DNA of 64,000 bases from Natronospirillum sp. (GCF_022565775.1 NZ_JAIUMC010000004.1:1-64000), one strand, 5' to 3'; counted from the stretch's first letter, positions 9,056 to 20,075 are shown. Made by a program: numbers and translations. Notes: generated by a model not told the origin, from the letters alone.

Positions 9056-10116
9056 TACCAGCCCCGCTCACTGTCCGGATAAACCGCGTTCCAGGCGAAC
9101 CAGAAGGCCTCGATGGCGATGACCGGCGCCAGCGGCAGCTCATCGGCCGCGAAGTGCTCTCCGGAGTCCGGGTGATAGGCCTGACCGTCCTGCCAGGTGA
9201 ACGACTGATCGGCAGCGCGCCGATAGATCCGCGCATTACCCAGGTCGGCATCATGGACGCCGACAAAGTGGTCGGTCTTGATCAGGCCTTCTGCCGCCAG
9301 TACTTCAAGATCGAAAACCACGGCCTGGTCTCTGGTGCGCGCCCCGGACACCATGTGCTTGGGGTGCAGGCTGTCATCCTCGGTCATCAGCGGAAACATC
9401 ACCCGGTCACTGTTGTAGTAGCCCTGGGTCGGGTTGTAGCGGCCGTACGGATCACGACGATAGTCGCGCGCGAAACCGGTGCGGTCGCTGAGCAGTTCGG
9501 TGTCGGGGTGTTGAGCATACCACTCGCCCCAGGTCGTCCAGGTCAGGTTGATCTCCTCCAGTGATTCGCCCTGGCGCTCACCGGCAATGGCGGTGGCCGA
9601 GATCTGGGGCCACAGGCTGCCGGTGTCCCGGTCATACATGACCAGATTGCTGTTGATCAGCCGCCCGGACACACCCAACGTGGTGCTGCCGGTCTTGAAT
9701 CCCTGCGCGGTGGCGGTCAGCGGACAGTAGGTGACGGCAATGTTCTCGCCACCAATCTCGTGATTGACGATCTCGTGCAGCACCATGATGCTGTGTGGAT
9801 AGGCACGGACCACACCCTTGTAGGCCAGCCCGATCACCCTGTCATCGGGGTTCATGCTGTGTTCTGCCGCGGCGAGGAACTGTGGTTCGTCTATCGACGG
9901 AATGCCATCAGGCGGCGGGCCACCGGACATCATGCTGTCGGCAAAGGCTTCAAGGGCATGATGCAGCACCAGTGTCTGATCATGGACCGGCAACTGACCT
10001 TCGCCGGTACGCAATCCGGAAAAGGCCGGACCACTGGCCAGAGAGGCGGCTGAAAAAGTCAGTCCAAGCAGGGCGGCGCCTGCCTTCAGCGTGCGCTGGG
10101 TAATAGGGTTCAGCAT
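9055..10116 (-). CDS. DUF3179 domain-containing protein, secreted
   Basis: GVVRAYPHSIMVLHEIVNHEIGGENIAVTYCPLTATAQGF...GRLINSNLVMYDRDTGSLWPQISATAIAGERQG, DUF3179 signature; N-terminal signal peptide. Confidence 0.85.
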   Translation of the reverse strand: MLNPITQRTLKAGAALLGLTFSAASLASGPAFSGLRTGEGQLPVHDQTLVLHHALEAFADSMMSGGPPPDGIPSIDEPQFLAAAEHSMNPDDRVIGLAYKGVVRAYPHSIMVLHEIVNHEIGGENIAVTYCPLTATAQGFKTGSTTLGVSGRLINSNLVMYDRDTGSLWPQISATAIAGERQGESLEEINLTWTTWGEWYAQHPDTELLSDRTGFARDYRRDPYGRYNPTQGYYNSDRVMFPLMTEDDSLHPKHMVSGARTRDQAVVFDLEVLAAEGLIKTDHFVGVHDADLGNARIYRRAADQSFTWQDGQAYHPDSGEHFAADELPLAPVIAIEAFWFAWNAVYPDSERGW

Positions 10117-10243
10117 GATTCAAAGGCCTCGCTTCAGCCGAAATTGAGTCATTGGACATGCAAGCGCTGATGAGGTTCCCTGGTCAGGCAGAACACTGCA
10201 CTGAATTTGACAGCGCGGCGTCTCTGGGCGAGCCTGTTGCGCA

Positions 10244-11374
10244 ATGCGCCTATTACTCACTGTATTTTTCCTGCTGGCTCTGCCGGCAGTTGCCAGTAAC
10301 GAGATCGCTGGTGACCCGCCTTTGGGCGACGGTCGGCACTTCCTGACCGCCTATAACACCTATGCCTATCGAGAAACCGAAGCAGATGACCAGGATGGCT
10401 GGGTTGCCCCAATGCGGCTTTACGTTCATGAGCGTCGCCTGGTCACCGAGCGGGCAATGACCGCCATGGCCCGAGTCGCCTTCTGGCTGGACTCGCAAGA
10501 GGCAGCCATATTTCGGTCTCGCACCCGGGATATTGCCGCAGACAGTGAGTCTGGCCTGCGCCCCGAGATTCGCTTTGACAACGACCCTGAAGAGCGGGTG
10601 TACAGCGTGCGGGATGCCGAGGGCAATGCGCGCAGAACCCGGCTGAGCGGCACGGTGGACGGGCTCCTGACATTGCCGGAAGACCATGCCGAAACCCTGC
10701 TCTACGCACAGGGCAGCGAGTCTGGCTGGTTGTCGTTCAGGGTTTCCGCGGGACGTCATGAGGGCCGAGGCCGCGTCCAGTTGATTGAGCCGGAGGGTGT
10801 TTCGGTGATCTCGGACATCGATGACACCGTCAAGGTGACCGAGATGCCGGCAGGCCGACGCACGGTGGTGCGCAATATGTTTTTCAAGGAATATGAGGCG
10901 GCGCCTGGTATGGCTGAGCTATACAGCGAGTGGGATGAGGCCGCCTTTCACTATGTCTCCGGATCACCCTGGCAGCTCTACAACTCACTGTCCGGTTTCC
11001 TGTTCTCCGAGGCAGTGGGCTTTCCCAGGGGCAGCTTGCATATGAAAACAGTGCGCAAGAACCCTTTCAGTATCAATACCTGGCGGGATCTGAGTGAGCT
11101 GGCGAGCAATGAGAACGTCACCTTTGACCAAAAACTCGGTCAGATTGAACAGATATTGCGCCACTTTCCGGAACGGGAGTTCATTCTGGTCGGTGATTCG
11201 GGAGAGCGGGACCCGGATATCTACCGAGTGGTCCGGGAGAACTTTCCGGAGCAGGTCAGGGCCATCTATATCCGCGATGTGGTCAATGATCGCGAATTGC
11301 GGCCCGAGCGGCTCGACGGCATGGAAATCATCCCTGCACCTACTGTTCTGCATCGAAGTCTGCAGATTGACTGA
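10244..11374 (+). CDS. App1-like DUF2183 phosphatase domain protein with signal peptide
   Basis: VISDIDDTVKVTEM (HAD-like DxDxT), FHYVSGSPWQLYNSLSGFL, SLHMKTVRKNPF, FILVGDSGERDPDIY typical of the App1/DUF2183 family. Confidence 0.85.
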   Translation: MRLLLTVFFLLALPAVASNEIAGDPPLGDGRHFLTAYNTYAYRETEADDQDGWVAPMRLYVHERRLVTERAMTAMARVAFWLDSQEAAIFRSRTRDIAADSESGLRPEIRFDNDPEERVYSVRDAEGNARRTRLSGTVDGLLTLPEDHAETLLYAQGSESGWLSFRVSAGRHEGRGRVQLIEPEGVSVISDIDDTVKVTEMPAGRRTVVRNMFFKEYEAAPGMAELYSEWDEAAFHYVSGSPWQLYNSLSGFLFSEAVGFPRGSLHMKTVRKNPFSINTWRDLSELASNENVTFDQKLGQIEQILRHFPEREFILVGDSGERDPDIYRVVRENFPEQVRAIYIRDVVNDRELRPERLDGMEIIPAPTVLHRSLQID

Positions 11375-11403
11375 CCGGACTACACCATGACCAGAGAATT
11401 GTA

Positions 11404-13635
11404 ATGCTCCTGAACAACAACAGCCCATCAGCGCGCTGCCTCTGCTGCCTTCTGGGGCTGCTACTGGGTGGATTGGCAACTGCTGAAGAGCGTGCCGATC
11501 CAGATCGCCCAGTGGTCGGTCTGGTCCTCGGTGGTGGCGGCGCCAAGGGCCTGGTGCATGTCGGTGCGCTGCGCGCACTGGAAGAACTGCAGGTGCCGGT
11601 GGATCTGATCGTAGGTACCAGCATGGGCGCCATTACCGGCGGTCTCTATGCTCAGGGCAATACCGCCGAAGACCTGGCCGAGTTGGTGCTGACGACCGAC
11701 TGGCAGGCCCTGTTTGTTGACCAGCCCTCGCGCCCGCTGCTGAGCTCTCGGCGGCGTGCCGAGTCACGCGATCTGCCGTTTCAAGGCACGGTAGGCCTTG
11801 ACCGGGATGGCCCCCAGTTCAGGCTTGGTCTGCTTCGCGGTCAGCGATTGCTGCCGACTTTGCGTTCGCATGGTGCGAACAGACCAGTGCCCCACGATCT
11901 TGACGACTTGCCGGTTCCCTTCCGAGCCATGGCCGTGGATATCGAGACAGGACAGACGATCGCTCTAGCGGACGGCGATATCAACAAGGCGATGCGCGCC
12001 AGCATGGCTATTCCCGGGCTGTTTTCTCCGGTAGAGATTGATGATCGGTTTCTGGTTGATGGCGGTGTGGTCAACAACCTCCCGATCAATGTGGCTCGCG
12101 AGATGGGAGCGGATATCGTTATTGTGGTCGATGCGGTGGGCAATCTGAAGCCGCTCAGCGACCTCAACTCGCCTTTTTCGGTCGTGGAACAGGCGCTGAA
12201 CATAGTGATCAGGCAGGGGCAGGCCAGTCAGATGGAGGTGTTACTAGAAGACGACATCATGATATTGCCCCAGATCACTGAAGCCGGCGTATCCGGTGTT
12301 GATTTCGACCAGGGCCAGGTGGCTATTTCAGTCGGGGAGGCGGCTGCCATGCTCGAGGAGTCGAGATTGCGCGAACTGTCGGTCGATGAGGCGGAATGGG
12401 ACGCGTGGCGCAGCGAACTGACTGCCTATCGGCAGCCTTTTCAGCCCGATTTCCTGACCCTCGACAATCAGACTGCATTGCCGGACGAGAGGCTTTGGGC
12501 CACGCTGACCGCGGAACCGGGTGAACATTTCGATGAGGCCTTGTTTCAGGAAGACCTGGGTCGTCTATACGGGCTGGGCTATTTCGAACAGGTGGACTAT
12601 CAGCCGATCGAGGTCGACGGGGAGCAGGGTGCGCAGATTGTGGCCCATCCAAGTACCACCGGGCCGGGCTATCTGCGCTTCGGGCTGTCGCTGGAAGAGG
12701 GTTTCGAGCGCTATTCACGGTATACCGCAGCCGTCAGCTACCTGGAAACCGAAGTCAATGGCATGGGCGCAGAGTGGCAGGTCGACTTGCAGGTTGGCCA
12801 GGAAGCATTGCTGGGCTTTTCCTGGTGGCAACCTTTGCGGCGCGATGGTCGGGTTCACCTGACCCCCAGTGTGGCATTGCAACAGGATAACCTGAATCTC
12901 TATGACAGCCGGGGTGAAGCCGGAGGACGCTATCGGATACTCAGGGGTTTAGCGGGCGTGGCTCTGGGGTTCAACTGGGGTAATCGTGTGGACTTGCAAC
13001 TGGACTATGTGGGCGGTGCCGGCCATGCGCAGACACTGTCACCGGGGCCGGGCCTGCCGGATGAGGGGCGCTTCAGTGTGGGCGCGGTGGGTGCGCAGCT
13101 TCTGGCAGACAGTCTGGACAGTGTTGTGTTGCCCCGGAAGGGGCACCTGTTGAAACTGCGCTATGAAGTCAGTGATCCGACAGTGGGTGCCGAGGCAGGC
13201 TTCCAGACTCTGGACCTGCAGTGGCAGCAGGCCACGACGTGGCGTCGCAACACACTGGTATCCAAACTGCGCTACAGCACAACGCTGGATGGTGAGTTGC
13301 CCTTCTATGCCACCTGGAAGCAGGGTGGTCTGTTGCAATTGTCAGCTTACAGCCCCCAGGAGCTCAGCGGACAGGCCCGCGTGCTGGGGAAGCTTGCCTA
13401 CTGGCGCCAGTTGAATGACCTGCAGCGGTTTGGTGATCTGCCGTTCTTTGTGGGTGTTGCCGCGGAGACCGGCCAGGTGTGGCAGCAAGTCGAGGACCAG
13501 CAACTGGATGACCTGGTGATGGCCGGCAGTGTGCTGGCGGCAACAGAAACGCCTTTGGGCACCGGAGTTGTCGCCTACAGTCGCAACAGCGATGACCGCT
13601 CGGCCCTGGTCGTGGCCCTCAACCGGCCTTTCTGA
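11404..13635 (+). CDS. Patatin-like phospholipase with C-terminal POTRA/Omp85-type barrel (PlpD-like, type Vd autotransporter)
   Basis: GGGGAKGLVHVG oxyanion hole, GTSMG nucleophile motif, DGGVVNN; C-terminal beta-rich region ending ...ALVVALNRPF. Confidence 0.87.
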   Translation: MLLNNNSPSARCLCCLLGLLLGGLATAEERADPDRPVVGLVLGGGGAKGLVHVGALRALEELQVPVDLIVGTSMGAITGGLYAQGNTAEDLAELVLTTDWQALFVDQPSRPLLSSRRRAESRDLPFQGTVGLDRDGPQFRLGLLRGQRLLPTLRSHGANRPVPHDLDDLPVPFRAMAVDIETGQTIALADGDINKAMRASMAIPGLFSPVEIDDRFLVDGGVVNNLPINVAREMGADIVIVVDAVGNLKPLSDLNSPFSVVEQALNIVIRQGQASQMEVLLEDDIMILPQITEAGVSGVDFDQGQVAISVGEAAAMLEESRLRELSVDEAEWDAWRSELTAYRQPFQPDFLTLDNQTALPDERLWATLTAEPGEHFDEALFQEDLGRLYGLGYFEQVDYQPIEVDGEQGAQIVAHPSTTGPGYLRFGLSLEEGFERYSRYTAAVSYLETEVNGMGAEWQVDLQVGQEALLGFSWWQPLRRDGRVHLTPSVALQQDNLNLYDSRGEAGGRYRILRGLAGVALGFNWGNRVDLQLDYVGGAGHAQTLSPGPGLPDEGRFSVGAVGAQLLADSLDSVVLPRKGHLLKLRYEVSDPTVGAEAGFQTLDLQWQQATTWRRNTLVSKLRYSTTLDGELPFYATWKQGGLLQLSAYSPQELSGQARVLGKLAYWRQLNDLQRFGDLPFFVGVAAETGQVWQQVEDQQLDDLVMAGSVLAATETPLGTGVVAYSRNSDDRSALVVALNRPF

Positions 13636-13645
13636 TCAAGCGCAA

Positions 13646-14671
13646 TCAGGATTCTGCACCGCGCAGCACGTTGACGGCATTCACCCCAATCTCCTCAACG
13701 GCATAGCCCCCTTCCATGACGAACAGGGTCGGCATTCCAGCCTGTCCGATCAGTTCGCCCATACGCAGATAATCGTCATGTTTCAGGCGGAACTGCGAGA
13801 TGGGGTCGGACTCGAAGGTGTCGACCCCCAGAGAAATCACCAGCGCATCCGGCCCGTAGCCGTGCAGGGTGCGCAAGGCGTCCTGCAGGGCCTGTGACCA
13901 CTGAGCCCATTCGGTACCCGCAGGCAGCGGGTAGTTGACGTTATAGCCGGTACCAGGGCCGGAGCCCCGCTCATCGGCATGCCCGGCGAAAAACGGGAAT
14001 TCATGTCTGGGGTCTGCGTGCAGTGACATCACCAGAACATCAGGGCGCTGCCAGAAAATATCCTGGGTGCCATTGCCGTGGTGATAGTCAACGTCCAGAA
14101 TCGCGACGCGACGAGCGCCATGATCGAGTAGATACTGCGCCGCTATGGCGGCATTGTTGAGGTAGCAGTAGCCGCCCATGAAGTCGATACCGGCATGATG
14201 GCCCGGCGGGCGGCACAGAGCGAAAGCCTGCTGATCTCCCTGTTGCAACTGGCGTGCTGCAGATACGCTGACCTGGGCGCCGCTGTAGATAGCCTGCCAG
14301 GTCGTAGCGGTCAGGGGTGCTCCGGCATCAAAGCTGTAGTAGCCCAGTTGGCCATCGATATCTTCGGGCCGTTTGGGGGTGGTTCGGCGTGACGGCCAGG
14401 CCAGGGGCAGCATGTCGTGCTCCCGACCCAGCGCCTGCCAGCGTTCCCAGGCGCCCTTGAGAAAGTCGATATAGTCTCCCGCATGAACGCGGCGCAGCGG
14501 TGCTTCTCCCCAGTCCTCGGGTTCAAAAACCGGGCCAAGATCTGCTGTCTGCACTTGCTGCAGAACCATGTCGGCCCGGGCCGGCTTCTCGAAGCACGGC
14601 ATCAGCTGGCCGTCGTTCAATTCGGCATTGGCATGATGCAGCCGATGCTGTTCGCTGTAAAAGGTCTTCAT
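13646..14671 (-). CDS. Histone deacetylase superfamily protein, acetylpolyamine amidohydrolase-like
   Basis: MKTFYSEQHRLHHANAELNDGQLMPCFEKPARAD (APAH-like N-terminus), CRPPGHHAGIDFMGGYCYLNNAAIAA, ILDVDYHHGNGTQDIF, EGGYAVEEIG. Confidence 0.87.
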   Translation of the reverse strand: MKTFYSEQHRLHHANAELNDGQLMPCFEKPARADMVLQQVQTADLGPVFEPEDWGEAPLRRVHAGDYIDFLKGAWERWQALGREHDMLPLAWPSRRTTPKRPEDIDGQLGYYSFDAGAPLTATTWQAIYSGAQVSVSAARQLQQGDQQAFALCRPPGHHAGIDFMGGYCYLNNAAIAAQYLLDHGARRVAILDVDYHHGNGTQDIFWQRPDVLVMSLHADPRHEFPFFAGHADERGSGPGTGYNVNYPLPAGTEWAQWSQALQDALRTLHGYGPDALVISLGVDTFESDPISQFRLKHDDYLRMGELIGQAGMPTLFVMEGGYAVEEIGVNAVNVLRGAES

Positions 14672-14699
14672 GCGGTGTTCCTTCCTCCAATGGGCCAGT

Positions 14700-16094
14700 C
14701 TACTTGCCCTTGCGCCGTGGAATACCCAGTTTCTGCCGGCGTTCCCATAGACTCTTGCGGCTGATACCCAACTTCTGGGCCAGCTCTGTCTCGTTCATGT
14801 GCTCTTCGTGTTCCAGTACGAACTGTACAAAATAATCTTCCAGCGAGGGGTCATCGGCCGAGTCGGTGGTCTGGCCAGAGGGCCCCGCTCCACCGCTGCC
14901 ATTGACGTCCTGGTTCTGACGAGAGCGCACCAGGCGTTCAGGCAGATTGAGCAGGTCAGCGGTGATCGGCTGATTGGGCTCGGCCAGGATCATGGCGCGC
15001 TGGATGGCATTTTCCAGTTCCCTTACATTGCCCGGCCAGTCGTAGCTCAAGATGCGCTCACGGGCGGTACCTTCTATCTCGGGCAGGTTGTCGCGTGACA
15101 TCTCGCGCGAGAAACGCGACAGCAGATACTCGGCAATGAGCATGATGTCGTCTCCGCGTTCGCGCAATGGAGGAATAACCAGTTCAATCACCTGCAGCCG
15201 ATAGTACAGATCTTCGCGAAAGCGTCCGGCTTCGACCAGAGCACGCAGATCGCGGTGGGTTGCGGCCACCAGACGGATATCGACTTGGCGGGAGTGCACT
15301 GTGCCGACCCGGCGTATTTCGCGCTCCTGAATGACCCGCAGCAGCCTGGCCTGTGCTTCGAGCGGCAGCTCACCAATCTCATCCAGAAACAGGGTGCCCC
15401 CTTCGGCGGCCTCTACCAGGCCTTGCCGGGCTGCCACGGCGCCGGTGAAGGCGCCGCGTTCATGGCCGAACAGTTCCGATTCGATCAGGCTTTCCGGGAT
15501 GGCGGCACAGTTGACGGAAACGATCGGTGCCTTGGCGCGGGTACTGTGTTCGTGAATGGCGCGGGCAGCCAGTTCCTTCCCGGTACCCGACTCTCCGTGA
15601 ATCAGCACGGTTACCGGTGTGGGTGCAATTTTGCGGATCTGCTGATACAGATGCTGCATCGCAGTGCAGTGGCCGACCATGCGCCCCATCTGCTCGCTGG
15701 CGGGGGTGTTCGCAGCACCCTCATCCCCGCCAGCCATGTCCCGGTCCGGGCTCTGGGCCAGTATCCGCTTGACCGTCTGTACCATTTCATCATGATCAAA
15801 CGGCTTGGCGATATAGTCTCGCGCCCCCAGCTTCATCGCCTCCACAGCCGAGCGCATGCTGGCATAACTGGTCATGATCAGCACCGGCACACCCGGCGCC
15901 CGGGTAATCATTTCGGTGCCTTCGGCGCCGGGCAGGCGCAAATCACTGATGATCAGATCGAATCCGGTGGCATCGTGCTGGCAGGCTTCATCCACCGACC
16001 CGGCTTCCGTGACCTGGAATTCATGGCGCTCCAGCAGTCGCTTCAGGGCGCTGCGGATGATGACTTCATCTTCGACGATCAGAATGCTGGCCAT
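14700..16094 (-). CDS. cbrB: Sigma-54-dependent response regulator CbrB
   Basis: REC domain, AAA+ [22 protein letters not shown]-terminal HTH; directly downstream of a CbrA-type kinase. Confidence 0.88.
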   Translation of the reverse strand: MASILIVEDEVIIRSALKRLLERHEFQVTEAGSVDEACQHDATGFDLIISDLRLPGAEGTEMITRAPGVPVLIMTSYASMRSAVEAMKLGARDYIAKPFDHDEMVQTVKRILAQSPDRDMAGGDEGAANTPASEQMGRMVGHCTAMQHLYQQIRKIAPTPVTVLIHGESGTGKELAARAIHEHSTRAKAPIVSVNCAAIPESLIESELFGHERGAFTGAVAARQGLVEAAEGGTLFLDEIGELPLEAQARLLRVIQEREIRRVGTVHSRQVDIRLVAATHRDLRALVEAGRFREDLYYRLQVIELVIPPLRERGDDIMLIAEYLLSRFSREMSRDNLPEIEGTARERILSYDWPGNVRELENAIQRAMILAEPNQPITADLLNLPERLVRSRQNQDVNGSGGAGPSGQTTDSADDPSLEDYFVQFVLEHEEHMNETELAQKLGISRKSLWERRQKLGIPRRKGK

Positions 16095-19051
16095 TATGCG
16101 CTGTGTTCAACCTCTGTAATAAATCGGGGCAGGGTGATGATGATTCGGGTGCCGCGCCCCTCTAGCTGGAAGGCGGGGCTTTCGATATCCAGGCTTCCGT
16201 AGTGTTCCTCGATGATATTGCTCGCCAGAGACAGACCCAGCCCGGTGCCCTTGCCCACCTCCTTGGTGGTGAAAAACGGCTCCAGAATGCGATCCTGAAC
16301 CTCTGCCGGAATGCCTTTGCCCTGGTCAACAACCTCAACCCTGACCCGGTGGGAATCCGCTTCGGCTGTGACCCGTATTTCATCGCCGTGCTGTGATGCA
16401 TCCCGCGCATTGGTCAGCAGGTTGATGAACACCTGGCCCAGCCGCTGTGGGTCACAGGGTACCAGAATACCGTCTGGCACTTCATTGAGCAGAACAACGG
16501 GTCGGGCACCCTTGCTCAGCTGCAGCAGGTTGATGGCATCCTGCACCACGTCATGGAGCAGATGAGCACTATGGTCGTCCTGGCGCCGTGTCTGCCCGGC
16601 ATGCGCATAGCTTACCAGAGACTGCACGATGGTAGTGACTCGCGACGCCTGATCACGGATCTGCTCCGCCACTTCCTTGATGTTGGGGTCATTGCTCAGG
16701 TAGCGCAGTTCCTGCGCCAGGCTGTCAATGCCGGTAATCGGGTTGCCGATTTCATGGGCGACCCCGGCGGAGAGGCTGCCGATCGCTGCCAGCCGCTCAC
16801 TGTGGACCAGTTCCTCTTCCAGCAACTTGGTCTGGGTCTGGTCATCCACCAGCACCACCATGGAGGCCGGCTCTCCAAGGCCGCGGCTTTGTGGCGCCGA
16901 GGACTTGTGCAGACTGAGCCAGCGCCGCTGCTTGTCTTCGTCCAGTGGCAGCAGGGCAGCATCCTGCTGATTGTTGTCGATAAATCCTTCCAGTACCTGG
17001 CGCCAGGGATTGGGCAGCAGGTTGAGGCGCGCACCCAGGGCCTGTTCGGCGGGAATGCCGGTCAGTCTGGCCATCACCTGATTCCAGAGCAGTATTTCAC
17101 CGTCCTGGGCCAGCGAGAAAACGCCAATCGGCAGGCGCATCAGGGTGTCACGATGAAAGCGGCGCAACTGGTCGAGTTCGCGCGCCATGCCCGTCAACTG
17201 GTTGTGCAGACCTTCCAGCCGGTTTTCCACCAGATACAGGTCTTCTGCGGCGGGCTCGATCTCTGTGGAATCAATCGCCAGATACCGCTCAACCAGCGTA
17301 TTGGCAACACTCGGGCCCATCAGGCCGGACAGGTTGATCTCCAGTCGGTCGCGCAGGTTGCGCAGGGCAAAGGGACGATATTCGGCCAGCGTATAGCCCA
17401 GTTCCTTGAGGGCGCGCTCGACTTCCCGTTCTGCCGTGACCTGGCCCAGCGGGCCGGCCAACTGGGCAACGAATTCGCGTGCGTTCAGTGCTCTCAGAGC
17501 CCGCCGGCTGGGCGACATGGGCGCGTTCTGGCTGCAGGCCGACGCGGCGGCCTGTTCCGCCGGGGTGGGCGGAAACAGCAAAGAAAACACCACGAACAAC
17601 ACACTGTTGACGACCAGTGCCAGCAGCGTGGTCAGGAACCATTCGTTGGCCAGCGTCTCGAAATACAGCGGCAGGGCGGTTACCGCACGCGTGGCCTCGA
17701 CGAGCAGAGGCAGGCCCAGCAACATCAGCCATAGCGCAAGACCGGCAATCAGACTCACCATGAAACCGGTGCGACTGGCGCGTTGCCAGTAGAGCAACCC
17801 GATCAACCCCGGTAGCAGTTGCAGTGCCGAGACGAAACTCAACATGCCAAGGGAGGTCAGGCTGTGCGAAGCCCGGAGGATGGCGTAAAACGCCAGGCCG
17901 CAGAGCAGTATCACCAGCGTCAGCACGCGCCGGGCACCCAGCAGCCAGCGGTAAATGTCGGCGGCTTCCCTGCGCGGCGGCGCATAGGGCAGCAGGCCAT
18001 GGTTGATCCACATGGAGGCGAGAGCCAGGGTGCCGATCAGCATGGTGCCGATGGCCGCGGAGATGATCACGACAAACATCAGGGCGCTGAGCCAGGGTAC
18101 CGAAAGCTGGATGCCGATACTCAGGGCAAAATATTCCGGCAAAGACGGGAACCCGAGGCGTATGCCACCCCAAAGAATGGGCAGGATGGGCAGCACGAAC
18201 AACAGGGTATAGAGCGGCATGCCCAGTTGCAGCCAGAGGCTGGTCGGTTGGGTCGGATGCTCGCGCACCAGAACATGGAACAGGTGGGGCATGATCGCCG
18301 GCGTCAGCAGAAACACCAGCACCAGAGTCAGGCCGGACGTCAGCCCGAGGCTGTCACTGAACATGGCCAGGCGGTAACTGTTGTCAGCCTGCCACTGCCA
18401 CATGTCAACCGGCCCCTGAAAGACCTGCCAACTGATAAAGGCGCCCAGCAGCCCGAACACCAGCAGTTTGACCAAACCATCCGTGGCCAGCGCCATCACC
18501 ATGCCACCATGGTCCCGCCCCTGACCCAACTGGCTTGACCCGAGCAGCAGAGTGATCAACAGCACCATCAGCACAAAACCGAGCGCTACCTGCCAGTCAC
18601 TGACCGGTTCCAGCAGCAGGCCGAGGCTGGCGGTAACCGCCTGAATCTGCAATGCGAAAAGCGGCATCATGACCAGGGTCAGGGTCAGCGTCACCAGAGT
18701 ACCTGCCGACCGGGAGCGGAAGCGGAAAGCCATCAGGTCGGCCAGCGAGCTCAACTGATAATTCTGCGTGATCCGCAGCAGTGGCCTGAGCAGCAGCGGC
18801 AGGGCCAGAAACGCCATTGTGATGCCGAGCAGAAAAGTCAGAAACCCACCCTGGAACGCATAGGCCAGCCCGACGGTGCCGAAAAAGGTCCAGGTGCCGA
18901 AGAACAAACCCAGTGCCAGAATATAGGTCAGTGGGTGTCCACTGATGCGGCGCGATATCCAGCCGCGGTCAGCGGCAGAGCCAATACCGAAGAGCAGCGT
19001 CAGATAGGCCAGCGCAAGACCCAGCAGAAGAGGAAGGCTGAGCACGGGCAT
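16094..19051 (-). CDS. cbrA: Sensor kinase CbrA: SLC5-like transporter TM domain, PAS, histidine kinase
   Basis: About 985 aa; N-terminal 12+ TM sodium:solute symporter-like region, PAS-like region, His[16 protein letters not shown], HATPase ([18 protein letters not shown]); gluQ-cbrA-cbrB order as in Pseudomonas. Confidence 0.88.
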   Translation of the reverse strand: MPVLSLPLLLGLALAYLTLLFGIGSAADRGWISRRISGHPLTYILALGLFFGTWTFFGTVGLAYAFQGGFLTFLLGITMAFLALPLLLRPLLRITQNYQLSSLADLMAFRFRSRSAGTLVTLTLTLVMMPLFALQIQAVTASLGLLLEPVSDWQVALGFVLMVLLITLLLGSSQLGQGRDHGGMVMALATDGLVKLLVFGLLGAFISWQVFQGPVDMWQWQADNSYRLAMFSDSLGLTSGLTLVLVFLLTPAIMPHLFHVLVREHPTQPTSLWLQLGMPLYTLLFVLPILPILWGGIRLGFPSLPEYFALSIGIQLSVPWLSALMFVVIISAAIGTMLIGTLALASMWINHGLLPYAPPRREAADIYRWLLGARRVLTLVILLCGLAFYAILRASHSLTSLGMLSFVSALQLLPGLIGLLYWQRASRTGFMVSLIAGLALWLMLLGLPLLVEATRAVTALPLYFETLANEWFLTTLLALVVNSVLFVVFSLLFPPTPAEQAAASACSQNAPMSPSRRALRALNAREFVAQLAGPLGQVTAEREVERALKELGYTLAEYRPFALRNLRDRLEINLSGLMGPSVANTLVERYLAIDSTEIEPAAEDLYLVENRLEGLHNQLTGMARELDQLRRFHRDTLMRLPIGVFSLAQDGEILLWNQVMARLTGIPAEQALGARLNLLPNPWRQVLEGFIDNNQQDAALLPLDEDKQRRWLSLHKSSAPQSRGLGEPASMVVLVDDQTQTKLLEEELVHSERLAAIGSLSAGVAHEIGNPITGIDSLAQELRYLSNDPNIKEVAEQIRDQASRVTTIVQSLVSYAHAGQTRRQDDHSAHLLHDVVQDAINLLQLSKGARPVVLLNEVPDGILVPCDPQRLGQVFINLLTNARDASQHGDEIRVTAEADSHRVRVEVVDQGKGIPAEVQDRILEPFFTTKEVGKGTGLGLSLASNIIEEHYGSLDIESPAFQLEGRGTRIIITLPRFITEVEHSA

Positions 19052-19956
19052 CAGACATCAGCTCCCGACAGTTCGCTGGGCTGGACGCTGTGCAGCCGGT
19101 GTTGCCGATTGACCCAGTGCTCTGTGCCCCAGGGCAGCAGTTCGGTAGGCAGCAGGTCGGCGGGCGGCGTCAGGCCCAGGGCCAGCAGAGCGGCGCGCAG
19201 GAGCCGGTCCGAGTCTCTGGCCCGTATCGCCGGCGCATGGTTCTGTTTGCTCAGCTTGCGCCCCTGTTGGTCCTGAATGACGGGCAGATGCAGGTAGTCG
19301 GGTGTGGGCAGGCCGAGACACTGTTGCAGCGCAACCTGCAACGGTGTGGTGTTCAGCAGGTCATTGCCGCGCACAACATGCGTAATGCCCTGGGCACCAT
19401 CGTCGACCACAACAGCCAGTTGATAGGCCCAGAGACCATCCTTGCGCCGCAGTATCGGATCCGTACCCGTGTCTTTTGCCGCCAGAGTCAGGTCGCCCTG
19501 CATTCTGTCGCGAAACCCGGGCAGGGGCTCCGGGGTGCGCAGGCGCACAGCAGCGTGTTTCTCGTCAGGCGGTGCACGACGTGCATGGCAGGTGCCCGGG
19601 TAAACCCCTTTGGCGGCGCGCAGCTCGGCACGCGTACAGGTACACCAGAAAAGAAGCGGCTGCAGAGTCTGCAGAGCGGCGGCATAGGCCGCGCTGCGTT
19701 CGCTTTGCCAGGTTACCGGGCCATCCCAGTGCAGGCCGTAGGCCTCCAGCGTGCGCAGGATATCCTGTGCCGCCCCGGGCTGCTCGCGTGGCGGGTCTAT
19801 GTCTTCCATGCGCAGCAGCCATTCACCACCGGCTGCACGCGCATCCAGCCAACTGCCCAGTGCCGCGACCAGAGAGCCGAGATGCAACGGTCCCGAGGGT
19901 GAAGGCGCAAAACGCCCCCGGTAGCGGGGTCTGGATTCGGGTGCCGGCCTGTTCAT
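19051..19956 (-). CDS. gluQ: tRNA glutamyl-Q(34) synthetase GluQRS
   Basis: YRGRFAPSPSGPLHLGSLVAALGSWLDARA...RMEDIDPPRE...GRKLSKQNHA. Confidence 0.93.
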   Translation of the reverse strand: MNRPAPESRPRYRGRFAPSPSGPLHLGSLVAALGSWLDARAAGGEWLLRMEDIDPPREQPGAAQDILRTLEAYGLHWDGPVTWQSERSAAYAAALQTLQPLLFWCTCTRAELRAAKGVYPGTCHARRAPPDEKHAAVRLRTPEPLPGFRDRMQGDLTLAAKDTGTDPILRRKDGLWAYQLAVVVDDGAQGITHVVRGNDLLNTTPLQVALQQCLGLPTPDYLHLPVIQDQQGRKLSKQNHAPAIRARDSDRLLRAALLALGLTPPADLLPTELLPWGTEHWVNRQHRLHSVQPSELSGADV

Positions 19957-20075
19957 GGCGACAGTTTAACCGCTAAGTGGCTGTTAAGGTACAGCCAGAG
20001 GCCTGCGAGTGCTTGTCCTGGGCCCTGATTTAAGGGCACTCTATGCATCACTGAAGGCATTATGAGAGAGCGGGC

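Noticed and set aside
16553-17734. 393-aa plus-strand ORF opposite cbrA
   Set aside because: Antisense shadow ORF; composition (Q/R/H-rich) not protein-like
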